14,714 nucleotides of DNA from JAWWBN01 sp033720955 (lineage in GTDB: Bacteria; Acidobacteriota; Thermoanaerobaculia; Multivoradales; JAHEKO01), in assembly GCA_033720955.1 (NCBI GenBank), contig JAWWBN010000078.1:1-14714 (forward strand). The letters run 5' to 3'. A program made the translations under genes and the position numbers. Numbering within the stretch: the stretch's first letter is position 1; the number at the start of each line of letters is the position of its first letter. This document shows positions 8,801 to 14,714 of this stretch, piece by piece. The notes beneath the pieces are model-generated. The model ran no database searches, had not been told where the DNA came from, and was given only the letters and a program-made list of their open reading frames with translations.

Positions 8801-11255
8801 CCTGGGGCGGCGTGAAGGCGCAGCCGGCCGGCGTCTCGCCGAGGGAGGGCTCCACGCAGCGGGCGATCTCCTCCCAGCTCTGGACGTAGCGGGTGAGGTA
8901 GGCGTTGCCCGCTCCCTTCACCCGCGACGCCCGGGTCTCCTGGTGCTCCACGCGGAAGAGCACCTCGACCCCGGCTACGGGACGGCCGGCGTCGTCGGTC
9001 ACCACCGCCTCGAACCGCGTCGGCTCGCCGGCCTGGAGGATCCAGTCGCTCTGCCGGATGCCCACGTAGCGGTCGCGGCCCGCGAAGCGGGCGACGGCGC
9101 GCCCGGCGATCCGCTTGCCGCGGTCGTCCCGCACCGCGCTCTCCACGGCCAGGTCACCGTAGAGGATCTGTCCCTCGGGGAGGGTGAAGGCGGTCGCCAG
9201 CTCGCCGCCGCCGTCGAGGGTCCCCTCCGAGCCGTGGACCGTCTCCGGGTCCGCCGCCCCGCTGTCGAAGAAGAAGCCCGCGAGCGCCGGGGAGACCGGC
9301 GCGAAGGGGCGGGAGGTGAGGGTGGCGGTGATCCGGGTGGCCGCCTCGGCGTAGGGCCCCCCGGAGTGGAGCGCCGCCTGGGTGGCGACCTCGACCCGGT
9401 CACCGGGCCGGAAGAGCTCGGCGTTGAGGTCCGTGGTCACCCGGAAGGGAGCCGGGGTGAAATCGGTGACCAGCACCGTCAGCGGATAGAGGACCAGGTC
9501 CTCGGCGTAGCCCACCGAGAGCTCGAACCGGTACCAGCCCACCGCCCCCGTCGCGGGAACCTCGAACTCGCCCGCGTGGGCGCCGAACTCCGACAGGGTC
9601 AGATCCTCGACCTGGTGGACGATCTTCTCCATCGGATCGAGGACCTGCAGCCGGTAGCCCTCGGCCGGCGCCGGCTGCAGGGTGCGGTTGCCCTCCTGCC
9701 GGACGTAGAGCTTGTACTGCACCGTGTCCCCGGCGCGGTAGACCCCCTGGGCGGTGAAGCCCCAGGCGCGCAGGTGGCCGAACTTGCTCCGCCAGTCGGT
9801 GGGCATCCAGCTCTCGCCGGGGCCCCTGCCGTCCACCCGGAAGACGTCGGCCGCCGGCAGCACCGCGAAGTCGTCGCCCCGCCGCACCGTCACCACCAGG
9901 TGCGGCTCGCCCCGCGGGGTCCACCACGAGGTGATCTCGCGGCGGGGGTCCAGCTCCTCGGCGCCCGGGAGGCGGGCGATGCCGTCCTCCCCGGTCACGG
10001 CGCTCGCGACCTCGCCGGCGGGAGCCGGCTCGAGGCTCTCGAGCACCCGGCGCGAGACGCCGACCTCGGCGCCCGCCACCGGCTCCCCGGTGGCGAGATC
10101 GGTGACCCAGACCAGGCTGTTGTAGTGGCCCACCTTGAGATGCACCGAGAAGGGGGTCACCTGGGAGAAGAACCAGCCGTCCCGGTAGGGAATCGGCGGC
10201 CTCGAGTCGAGCGTCCCCACCACGGCGCCCGAGCCGTTGCGCACCCAGTCGCGCACCCGCAGCGGGTAGTGGTACGCGACATCCTGCGCCCGCGGCGGCT
10301 CGACGACCTGCTGGAGGCCACGCTCCAGCCCGCCGGGGTCCAGACGCGAGAAGGAGGCGTGGATGGCCTCGAGGTTGGTGACCACCGCCGGCAGGTGGGA
10401 GTCCACCCCCGACTCCAGCACCGAGACGTCGTGGTCGACGTGGAGCCGCGGCCGGCGGTGCCGGGTGGGGAAGGTGAAGTCCACGTCGGCCGTCAGGGGC
10501 TGGTCGAACTCGTCGCGCAGCTTCTCCCCCTCGCCGCGCAGCCGGTACTCCGCCGCCGCCCGGAGCACCTCCGGCAGCCGCACCTCGTAGACGTGCTCCC
10601 GCGGCGGTCGGCGGGAGAGACGCGACCACGAGCCGACGTTCTCCCACGGGTCGTAGTCGGTGCGGCCGCCGGCCAGGTCGGGCTCCACCCGCAGGTGGTC
10701 GCGGAGGACCTCCTTGATGATCGGGGTGGTGAAGCGGAGCCACACGCCTCCCAGCGGATCGCAGCCGCTCTTTCCGTCCACCGGGAGCGGGGCGGCGTCC
10801 ACGGGGATCCGGAGCTGGCCCCCGGCGCCGTCGGAGCACCGCACCCCGAGAAAGCGCGGCGGCGGGAAGGTGCGGAAGGCGACCACGGGGCGGTCCTCCA
10901 CCCCGGCCTCCGAGCCGCCGACCGGGGCCACGCCGGGGCTCACCCAGAGCGCCGCCTCGACGTGCTCCGGCAGCTCGCGGACGGGCTGGACGTGCCAGCT
11001 CCGGTCGCTCTCCCTGACCGGCTCGACGGTCACCGGCACCGGCTCCTCGCCCGCCACCCGGAAGGCGAGCGAGGCGACGACCGACCCGAGCTTCACCGGC
11101 TGGTCGAAGGTGACCCGCAGCACGGGGGTGCCGGGCGAGCGCCAGGTGCGGAACCAGTAGTGCTCGACCCGCGGCCGCCGCGTGAGAAAGGTGTGCTCCA
11201 CGGCCTGGGCCAGGCCGGCGCCGTCCTGGGCGACGATGCCGGGGCGGACCACCAC
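5808..11255 (-). CDS. Alpha-2-macroglobulin family protein, main body downstream of an in-frame stop
   Basis: This is nearly the whole of a giant thioester protease-inhibitor-like protein: 1,815 codons from the first GTG after the amber codon. The frame is shared with the N-terminal fragment at 11579-11259, so the intact gene would be 1,923 residues. Using full-length numbering, MG2-type repeats include VYRAGDTVQYKLYVR near residue 610. The A2M domain has FVGYWNPSIRPDAEGRATI and LPDNLTGWRV near 1180-1215. The thioester motif is YPYLCWEQ, with C1395, E1397 and Q1398 in the CxEQ pattern. An alpha-toroid domain and a C-terminal beta domain follow. The last 20-odd residues are a Glu/Ala/Gly low-complexity tail. 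In bacteria such proteins are periplasmic and trap incoming proteases covalently; the partner PbpC follows with a 4-base overlap. Translated from GTG 11255 alone, the product would lack a signal peptide and the start of its N-terminal domain, and I see no clear Shine-Dalgarno there. The gene is therefore either very recently inactivated or misread. Confidence 0.9.
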   Translation of the reverse strand: MVVRPGIVAQDGAGLAQAVEHTFLTRRPRVEHYWFRTWRSPGTPVLRVTFDQPVKLGSVVASLAFRVAGEEPVPVTVEPVRESDRSWHVQPVRELPEHVEAALWVSPGVAPVGGSEAGVEDRPVVAFRTFPPPRFLGVRCSDGAGGQLRIPVDAAPLPVDGKSGCDPLGGVWLRFTTPIIKEVLRDHLRVEPDLAGGRTDYDPWENVGSWSRLSRRPPREHVYEVRLPEVLRAAAEYRLRGEGEKLRDEFDQPLTADVDFTFPTRHRRPRLHVDHDVSVLESGVDSHLPAVVTNLEAIHASFSRLDPGGLERGLQQVVEPPRAQDVAYHYPLRVRDWVRNGSGAVVGTLDSRPPIPYRDGWFFSQVTPFSVHLKVGHYNSLVWVTDLATGEPVAGAEVGVSRRVLESLEPAPAGEVASAVTGEDGIARLPGAEELDPRREITSWWTPRGEPHLVVTVRRGDDFAVLPAADVFRVDGRGPGESWMPTDWRSKFGHLRAWGFTAQGVYRAGDTVQYKLYVRQEGNRTLQPAPAEGYRLQVLDPMEKIVHQVEDLTLSEFGAHAGEFEVPATGAVGWYRFELSVGYAEDLVLYPLTVLVTDFTPAPFRVTTDLNAELFRPGDRVEVATQAALHSGGPYAEAATRITATLTSRPFAPVSPALAGFFFDSGAADPETVHGSEGTLDGGGELATAFTLPEGQILYGDLAVESAVRDDRGKRIAGRAVARFAGRDRYVGIRQSDWILQAGEPTRFEAVVTDDAGRPVAGVEVLFRVEHQETRASRVKGAGNAYLTRYVQSWEEIARCVEPSLGETPAGCAFTPPQAGVYRLTVSIEDEKGRPVNSSLTRWAAGRGRVLWEEPPGHHLQILPESETLAVGETARYLVRNPFPGARALVTVERYGVIESWVTTLADSSPVIEFPVGPDHLPGFYLSVVVAAPRAAPPPEEGVVDLGKPSFRIGYARTVVKDPYKELEVTATPRAEVYEPRQEAVVDLVAKTRQGDGPPIELAVAVLDEAVLDLLAGGPRLYDPHLGLYDLGSLDLVNYNLLKRLVGWQEFEKKGASPGGGGGPDAALRTLFKFVGYWNPSIRPDAEGRATIRFPLPDNLTGWRVLVVAVTAEDRLGLGQGSFRVNRPTEIRPALPNQVVEGDRFQARFTVMNRTDSPRRLEVTGSAAGAVQGTPQLAAVVEAEPFRRVPVSLPVAAAGPGEIVLTVEAGDELDRDALRLPVPVRRRQAVEAAATWGSTTGGTVEESLHFPPGMRDDVGRVSLVVSPTVIGNLEGAFDYLRRYPYLCWEQILTKGVMAAHFAALSSYLDPELTWPEAAGLPERTLAAAADFQAPNGGMTYWVPSDEHVSPYLSAYTAIAFGWLRDLGHRPPRPVEEKLHDYLLELLRKDAVPDYYSRGMESTVRSVSLAALAKAGKITRADVARYRGHVERMSLFGQAHYLQALGHFSGTEELRREALGRILAHAVESAGKLSLVETLDDGYARIHSSELRTSCAVLSALAGEGQGELVRAGARELPMKLARTVTLGRGSRDHWENTQENLFCTRALIDYSRGWERTPPDFTVRARLGEESLGSARFDDLRDPPADLERPVRAGDPGRRTAVAIEHEGAGRLYYALRLFFSPSTLERRPVDAGFEVRRELSVERDGGWVKLGDPVTLERGELVRVDLYLSTPGARNFVVVDDPVPGGLEPVNRQLATASQVDAAKAVESYPPDAWYRRYDDWVHFAWTRWSFYHRELRNDAARFYADYLPAGRYHLSYVAQVIVPGEFTMLPTKAEEMYDPDVFGLGLPGTLRVEEAVEEAAGEAGEETAGEAGR

Positions 11256-11258
11256 CCG

Positions 11259-11261
11259 CTA
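11259..11261 (-). other. In-frame amber codon (TAG) at codon 107 of the macroglobulin gene
   Basis: The codons read GCG ACC CGC TAG CGG GTG GTG on the minus strand. The same frame is open from ATG 11579 to here and again to 5808. It is one base from a Tyr codon (TAC or TAT). Ig-like N-terminal domains commonly end in a pattern like L-A-x-x-T-x-Y-x-V-x-V, which fits a lost Tyr. Confidence 0.9.
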
Positions 11262-11579
11262 GCGGGTCGCCGGCGCCAGGGGACGCTCCTCGGCGAGCTG
11301 GCAGGCCAGCGCCGAGCGGTCGAGCCAACGCCACTCACAGCCTGGGTCGGGGGTGATCGAGATCGGGACCTCGGAGGCGTCCCGGGCCATGCGGCCCAGC
11401 GGCACCACCGGGCGGTCGAACTGGAAGACGACCTGCGACCCGGGCGGCACGTCCTCGCCGCTGGGCTGGATGCGCAGCAGACGCAGGGGCCCCTCGGCCG
11501 GCTGCGCCGCGGCCAGCGGCGCGAGCAGGAGGAGGAGCAGCAGACCGGCAGCGGTCGGCGGGAACGGCTTCTGCGGCAT
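11259..11579 (-). pseudogene. N-terminal fragment of the alpha-2-macroglobulin gene, ending at a premature TAG
   Basis: A 106-residue reading frame from ATG 11579, preceded by an excellent Shine-Dalgarno. It encodes a signal peptide (MPQKPFPPTAAG, then a run of Leu, LAPLAAAQ; likely cleavage after about residue 25). An Ig-like N-terminal domain follows: LRIQPSGEDVPPGSQVVFQF, DRPVVPLG, then CEWRWLDRSALACQLAEE and PLAPATR before TAG. That ending and the residues just after the stop (RVVVRPGI) join to give an uninterrupted domain edge, LAPATR-stop-RVVVRPG, in which Tyr usually sits at the stop position. There is no lipobox Cys, unlike the E. coli YfhM lipoprotein, so the mature protein would be soluble in the periplasm or anchored another way. 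If translated alone this would be a small exported fragment. I read it as the proper 5' end of the downstream gene, not an independent gene. Confidence 0.85.
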
Positions 11580-11584
11580 TCTCG

Positions 11585-11593
11585 ACCTCCTCC
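11585..11593 (-). promoter_or_regulatory. Strong ribosome binding site for the macroglobulin start
   Basis: The minus strand reads GGAGGAGGT followed by CGAGA and then ATG at 11579, an almost ideal anti-16S match at good spacing. It fixes translation initiation at 11579, upstream of the amber codon, and so argues that GTG 11255 is not the natural start. Confidence 0.8.
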
Positions 11594-11670
11594 CCGCGCG
11601 GCGGCGGGCCGACATCGTTGCCGTCCGACCCGTGCAAGCCCGACGCCAGACGCAAGAGCCCCGCGGGTAG

Positions 11671-11681
11671 GGGAACTTCCC
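11671..11681. promoter_or_regulatory. Small inverted repeat in the macroglobulin leader
   Basis: GGGAA-C-TTCCC is a perfect 5-base inverted repeat around one central base, about 92 bases before the macroglobulin start codon. It could be an operator half-site pair or part of an RNA structure with the neighbouring hairpin at 11683. Its short length and the high GC content make chance possible, and no regulator can be named. Confidence 0.25.
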
Positions 11682-11682
11682 G

Positions 11683-11699
11683 GCCGCGCACCGCGCGGC
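11683..11699 (-). terminator. Possible hairpin after the PQQ propeller gene
   Basis: A perfect 7-bp GC stem (GCCGCGC / GCGCGGC) with a 3-base loop lies about 33 bases past the propeller stop codon. It has no T-tract, so it is not a standard intrinsic terminator. It could pause or partly terminate transcription, or protect the 3' end of the upstream message. This gap is the longest non-coding stretch in the window (11580-11731). Confidence 0.3.
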
Positions 11700-11731
11700 G
11701 GCGCGGGCGGCGGCCAATCTGGCGCCGCGGA

Positions 11732-13045
11732 TCAGCCGGCGGCCGGGGGCGTGAGGTCGTAGACGAAGAGGTGGTCCTGCTCGCGCAGGTAGAGGCGGCC
11801 GTCGGCGATCACCGGGTGCGACCAGCTCGGGTCGCGGACCTCGGGGATCTCGAACGAGCCGTGCTCGCGGTACGCCTCCGGCGTCGCCTCGATCAGGATC
11901 ATCAGGCCGTTCTGGTACCGGAAGTAGAGACGCCCGTCGGCCAAGGCGATGGCCGCCGAGTCGCGCCCGTCGTTGCGCTCGGGCCCCCAGGCGGTCTTGC
12001 CCGTGGCCACCTCCACCGCCACCGGCAGCCCCTTGTTGTGGCCCGTTCCGGTGTAGACGTGGTCGTCCACCCAGACCATGCCGCCGTGGTGGTTCTGGAG
12101 CTCGTTGCCCGGCAGGAAGTAGACCTCTCTCGCCGTCCAGCCGCCGTCGCCCGACTCGATCTCGAGCAGCGCCGCGCCGGTGCCGTAGCCGCTGGAGACG
12201 AAGACCTGGTCGCCCCGCACCAGCGGGGTGGGGATGTTGGCGATCTCGTTGGCCACCCGGTTGTAGTGCCAGAGCACCTTGCCGGTGGCAGCCTCGATGC
12301 CCAGCACTCCCTTGCCCACGAGCTGCACGTACTGGCGCACGCCCCCCGCCTCGGAGACCACCGCCGAGGAGTAGCCGGCACCCGGCACCCCCTCCGGCCC
12401 CATGTCGGCCGGAAGCGCCGCGCGCCAGAGGGTCTCGCCGGTGGCGCGGTCGAGGGCCACCACCACCGCCTCCTCCGAGCCCGGGGTGACGACCACCCGA
12501 CCCTGGTCCACCAGGGGCGACTCGGAGTAGCGCCAGTCGGTGGTGCCCATGGCCTGCATCAGCTTGCCGCCGAAGTCCTCCACCAGCGAGCGCCGCCAGA
12601 CGACCTCGCCCGTCGCGGCGTCGAGGGCGGCGACGTGCCCCTCGGTGCCCAAGACGAAGACCCGGTCGCCGTCCACCGTGGGCGTCGCCCGCGAGCCGCC
12701 GTAGCGGTCGCTCCAGGCCGGCCCGATCCGGGTCTTCCACACCGACGAGCCGTCGACGCGGGAGAGGGCCAGAGCGTACTGGCCGTCCTCCAGGTCGCCC
12801 ATGGTGTAGATCCGGTCGCCGGCCACGGCCAGGCTGGAGTAGCCCCGGCCCAGGCCGCTGGCCCGGAAGACCAGCGGCGGCCCGCCCTCCGGCCAGGTGG
12901 CCGCGAGACCGGTCTCGGGGGACTTGCCGTCGCGCGCCGGGCCCCGCCACTGTGGCCAGTCGGCGGCGGAGAGGGCGGTGGCCCCCGCCAGCAGGACCGC
13001 GCCGAGAGAGAGCGTCGGGCGGTAGAACGAGTTCGGTTTTCTCAT
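11732..13045 (-). CDS. Exported PQQ-like beta-propeller repeat protein
   Basis: A 437-residue protein with an N-terminal signal peptide (MRKPNSFYRP, then LSLGAVLLAGATALSA; likely cleavage near residue 27). The segment DWPQWRGPARDGKSPETGL (29-47) is typical of this secreted family. The rest is a series of repeats of the PQQ/BamB type, visible as VAGDRIYTMGD, VDGDRVFVLG, LDAATGEVVWR, LDRATGETLWR, IEAATGKVLWHYN and VEVATGKTAW. Each A-T-G-[EK]-x-x-W segment marks one blade, giving roughly 7-8 blades. Such propellers act as scaffolds or, if cofactor is bound, as dehydrogenases. I see no dehydrogenase-specific cofactor-binding Cys pair, so a scaffold or binding role is more likely. The ATG at 13045 has GGGAG 6 bases upstream (13052-13056). 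The gene lies between the serine hydrolase and the macroglobulin, but with gaps of 106 and 152 bases it may not share their control. Confidence 0.9.
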   Translation of the reverse strand: MRKPNSFYRPTLSLGAVLLAGATALSAADWPQWRGPARDGKSPETGLAATWPEGGPPLVFRASGLGRGYSSLAVAGDRIYTMGDLEDGQYALALSRVDGSSVWKTRIGPAWSDRYGGSRATPTVDGDRVFVLGTEGHVAALDAATGEVVWRRSLVEDFGGKLMQAMGTTDWRYSESPLVDQGRVVVTPGSEEAVVVALDRATGETLWRAALPADMGPEGVPGAGYSSAVVSEAGGVRQYVQLVGKGVLGIEAATGKVLWHYNRVANEIANIPTPLVRGDQVFVSSGYGTGAALLEIESGDGGWTAREVYFLPGNELQNHHGGMVWVDDHVYTGTGHNKGLPVAVEVATGKTAWGPERNDGRDSAAIALADGRLYFRYQNGLMILIEATPEAYREHGSFEIPEVRDPSWSHPVIADGRLYLREQDHLFVYDLTPPAAG

Positions 13046-13051
13046 CGGATG

Positions 13052-13056
13052 CTCCC
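13052..13056 (-). promoter_or_regulatory. Ribosome binding site of the PQQ propeller gene
   Basis: The minus strand reads GGGAG, six bases, then ATG at 13045, which supports the chosen start. The rest of the 106-base gap (13046-13151) shows only a weak 5-bp GC inverted repeat around 13079-13096. I see no clear promoter or T-tailed terminator in it. Confidence 0.55.
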
Positions 13057-13151
13057 AGAAGATCCAGTTGATGCGACACCCGCCCCTTGGCGCGGGCCCG
13101 AGTTCCCAGAGAGTACGCGATCCGGGGGCCGAGGGTTCGCCGCCTGCGCGC

Positions 13152-14480
13152 TCAGCCGTCGGATCTCCCCACCTCCCGCTTCTCGGCCTCGCTCCCTTCG
13201 TCCTGGACGACGGTGGGCCGGCGGGTCTGCACCACCTTCTCGATGGCCGCGCCCACGCGCGAGTGGTCCCACGCCGAGTTCACCTTGAGCACGTTGGAGA
13301 GCAGCGCCACCAGGTAGCGCTTCTGGCCGGGACCGGGCTCGGCCGGGGACTCGACGATGGCGATGGAGTTCATCAGGTTGGTCGCGTTGCCCCGGTACTT
13401 GGCGCAGGTGAACTCCGGCTCCGGGCGGCACTGGTAGAACGAGCCGCTCTTGAAGTAGACCGCCGCCTGAGACAGCTCCGGCGCGTAGACGTAGCGGTAG
13501 CGCTTCTTCGTCATGTAGAGGTAGCGCTTCATCTCCCGGCTCGACCACTCGTCCACCATCCGGCCCTGCTCGATGCGCAGCAGCACCCGGACCAGCTCCC
13601 GCGGGGTGGCGAAGGAGCGGATCCCGGGGATCCGCGCCGAGCTGGCACGGGTCCAGAAGGTGCCCTGCTGGATGCCCTCCAGGTCGATCCCGGCGGCCTC
13701 GAGGGGCTCGTCGATCACCACCTGGGAGAGACGGGTGAGCTCCGCTCCGGAGGTGTCGCGCCAGAAGAGCCGCTCGGTCTCGGGGTCGGGCGGGTAGTCG
13801 CCGCCGAACCGACGGAGGAGCATCGCCTCCTTCCAGACCATGGCCCCCGCCGAGTTGGCCGACGCCGAGATCATGTGGTCGAGCCACTCGGAGAGCGCGA
13901 AGCGGTCGCCGACGGCGACCACCGAGAAGCGGTTGACCCCGGCCGCGGGGTCGTGCTTGGGCACGGTGTGGGGGTCTCCCCGGGTCCAGTCGGTCGCCTC
14001 CACCACCCGCTCGCGCAGCACCCGGAGCCGGTCGCGCTCGTCGGGATAGACCCGCCGCAGGCCGTCGAAGAGGGCGATCATGCAGAGCACCTTGCCGACG
14101 CTGCCGGGAAGCTGCGCCCGGTCCTCGCGCAGCGCCGCCCAGGCGATCGCCTCGGGGTCGGTGATGTCCACCACCGCCACGGCGTAGGAGGGGTCGCGGT
14201 TGCGGAAGATCGACTCCAGGGCCCCCTGGAGCTCGGGATCGCGGGGCGAGGCGGAGAGGTCCCAGGCCGGGTTCGCGGCCGCCAGGTGCAGGCGGACCGC
14301 TTCGACCCCCAGGAGCGCCCCGGGCGGCAGCCTGGGGCCGCTCGCCGCCTGCTGCAGCTTCAGATAGCCCAGCAGGCGGCGGATGCCGCTGCGCTCGAAT
14401 CCGTTCAGCGGGTAGGCCACCAGGCCACCGGGGAGAACGAGATGGAGGGCGGCAGCGACGGCCAGGAGACGGCGCCTCAT
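13152..14480 (-). CDS. Secreted serine hydrolase, class A beta-lactamase / D,D-peptidase fold
   Basis: A 442-residue protein with a signal peptide (MRRRLLAVAAALHLVLPGGLVA, cleavage near 22). The three active-site motifs of penicillin-recognising serine enzymes appear in order: S127-V-G-K130 in LPGSVGKVL, S207-A-N209 in SASANSAGAM, and K344-S-G346 in YFKSGSFYQC. Spacing between them (80 and 137 residues) is longer than in class A beta-lactamases (about 60 and 104). This suggests inserts and either a peptidase or an uncharacterised hydrolase rather than a standard resistance enzyme. Two Cys (351 and 359) close behind KSG could form a disulfide near the active site. About 95 residues precede the catalytic domain, with no recognisable motif. 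The ATG at 14480 overlaps the upstream stop as ATGA and has GGAGAG 6 bases before it. Its position upstream of a penicillin-binding protein locus suggests a periplasmic role in peptidoglycan or peptide cleavage. The fold is confident; the substrate is unknown. Confidence 0.88.
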   Translation of the reverse strand: MRRRLLAVAAALHLVLPGGLVAYPLNGFERSGIRRLLGYLKLQQAASGPRLPPGALLGVEAVRLHLAAANPAWDLSASPRDPELQGALESIFRNRDPSYAVAVVDITDPEAIAWAALREDRAQLPGSVGKVLCMIALFDGLRRVYPDERDRLRVLRERVVEATDWTRGDPHTVPKHDPAAGVNRFSVVAVGDRFALSEWLDHMISASANSAGAMVWKEAMLLRRFGGDYPPDPETERLFWRDTSGAELTRLSQVVIDEPLEAAGIDLEGIQQGTFWTRASSARIPGIRSFATPRELVRVLLRIEQGRMVDEWSSREMKRYLYMTKKRYRYVYAPELSQAAVYFKSGSFYQCRPEPEFTCAKYRGNATNLMNSIAIVESPAEPGPGQKRYLVALLSNVLKVNSAWDHSRVGAAIEKVVQTRRPTVVQDEGSEAEKREVGRSDG

Positions 14481-14714
14481 GGCGCGCTCTCCACCGCCGC
14501 GCCGGCCGGCTCCACCGCGACGGGGGTCCGGTCCAACCGCACCCGCTCCGGCGAGGGCGGCCGCTCGCCGGCCAGGGTCTCGACCACCCGGTCGGCCAGC
14601 CGCTGGCCGCGCTCCACCCGCGGCCGGTTCTGGAAGTGGCCCAGCCGGCCCTCCACGAAGCCTAACTCGTTGTCCCCGGGCTGCGGCCGGCCGTCGGCGC
14701 CGCCGGCCGGGGCC
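14477..14714 (-). CDS. C-terminal end of an unrecognised protein, cut by window edge
   Basis: The last 78 codons of a gene entering from the right edge, ending in TGA at 14479-14477. Third positions are almost all G or C, as in the neighbours, which supports real coding. Visible sequence includes QPGDNELGFVEGRLGHF, then RPRVERGQRLADRVVETLAG and a Pro/Val/Glu-rich tail (VRLDRTPVAVEPAGAAVE). I do not recognise the family. One TTA Leu codon (14663-14665) is rare for this GC content. The ATGA overlap with the serine hydrolase suggests translational coupling, so the two products probably work together or in the same compartment. Confidence 0.7.
   Translation of the reverse strand, partial: APAGGADGRPQPGDNELGFVEGRLGHFQNRPRVERGQRLADRVVETLAGERPPSPERVRLDRTPVAVEPAGAAVESAP

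Noticed and set aside
11253..11255. GTG 11255 as the true start of the macroglobulin
   Set aside because: It lacks a convincing ribosome binding site and a signal peptide, and it begins in the middle of a domain edge. ATG 11579 in the same frame has all of these.
11259..11261. Genome-wide reassignment of TAG (or pyrrolysine use) to explain the amber codon
   Set aside because: TAG ends both pbpC (3433-3435) and the acyl-CoA dehydrogenase (1607-1609) at their normal family lengths, and reading past it there gives nonsense. TAG is therefore an ordinary stop in this organism.
7119..11762. A plus-strand open frame of 1,547 codons opposite the macroglobulin gene
   Set aside because: It is an antisense shadow caused by high GC. 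Its translation is rich in His, Arg, Gly and Ala with no domain, while the minus strand gives a clear macroglobulin with a CxEQ thioester motif.
13079..13096. Possible terminator hairpin after the serine hydrolase
   Set aside because: Only a 5-bp stem with an 8-base loop and no T-tract; this is expected by chance in GC-rich sequence.
1..14714. A new defence island, mobile element, CRISPR array or RNA gene
   Set aside because: I found no transposase, integrase, nuclease or helicase, no regular repeat-spacer pattern, no tRNA-like cloverleaf, and no change in base composition along the window.

Overview
The window is very GC-rich (clearly above 65-70% by eye, with G or C in almost every third codon position). 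It is densely coding, and every gene I can support lies on the minus strand, so transcription runs from high to low coordinates. The mix of families points to Acidobacteriota, possibly the Thermoanaerobaculia. These are a GWxTD-type secreted protein, a PQQ-like propeller with an N-terminal DWPQWRGP motif, a giant bacterial alpha-2-macroglobulin paired with a penicillin-binding protein 1C, and a DmdC-like acyl-CoA dehydrogenase. The placement is an inference from gene content; no rRNA or other taxonomic marker is present.

Layout in the direction of transcription. (a) 14714-14477: the last 78 codons of an unrecognised protein, overlapping the next gene by ATGA. (b) 14480-13152: a secreted serine hydrolase of the beta-lactamase / D,D-peptidase fold, with SVGK, SAN and KSG motifs. 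(c) 13045-11732: an exported PQQ-type beta-propeller. (d) A 152-base gap with a 7-bp perfect hairpin, a second small palindrome and a very strong Shine-Dalgarno. (e) 11579-5808: a 1,923-codon alpha-2-macroglobulin gene broken by one in-frame TAG at codon 107, just after the signal peptide and first N-terminal domain. (f) 5811-3433: PbpC, overlapping the macroglobulin stop by GTGA. (g) 3412-1607: an acyl-CoA dehydrogenase. (h) 1602-1: a secreted GWxTD-domain protein running off the left edge.

The macroglobulin and PbpC form the known bacterial pairing in which a thioester protease trap is co-produced with a peptidoglycan synthase, thought to protect and repair the envelope after attack. The upstream serine hydrolase may add another peptidoglycan-directed or beta-lactamase-like activity. 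The spacing from the macroglobulin to the GWxTD gene (a 4-base overlap, then gaps of 20 and 4 bases) suggests one transcript, although the dehydrogenase has no obvious functional link to the envelope genes.

The most notable observation is the lone amber codon. The frame is open for more than 1,800 codons after it, and it sits where Ig-like domains of this kind normally carry a Tyr. This indicates a very recent nonsense mutation, a sequencing error, or (less likely) readthrough. I see no tRNA or rRNA gene, CRISPR array, insertion sequence or phage gene, and no convincing new defence system beyond the macroglobulin-PbpC module. There is no gene-free stretch longer than 152 bases.
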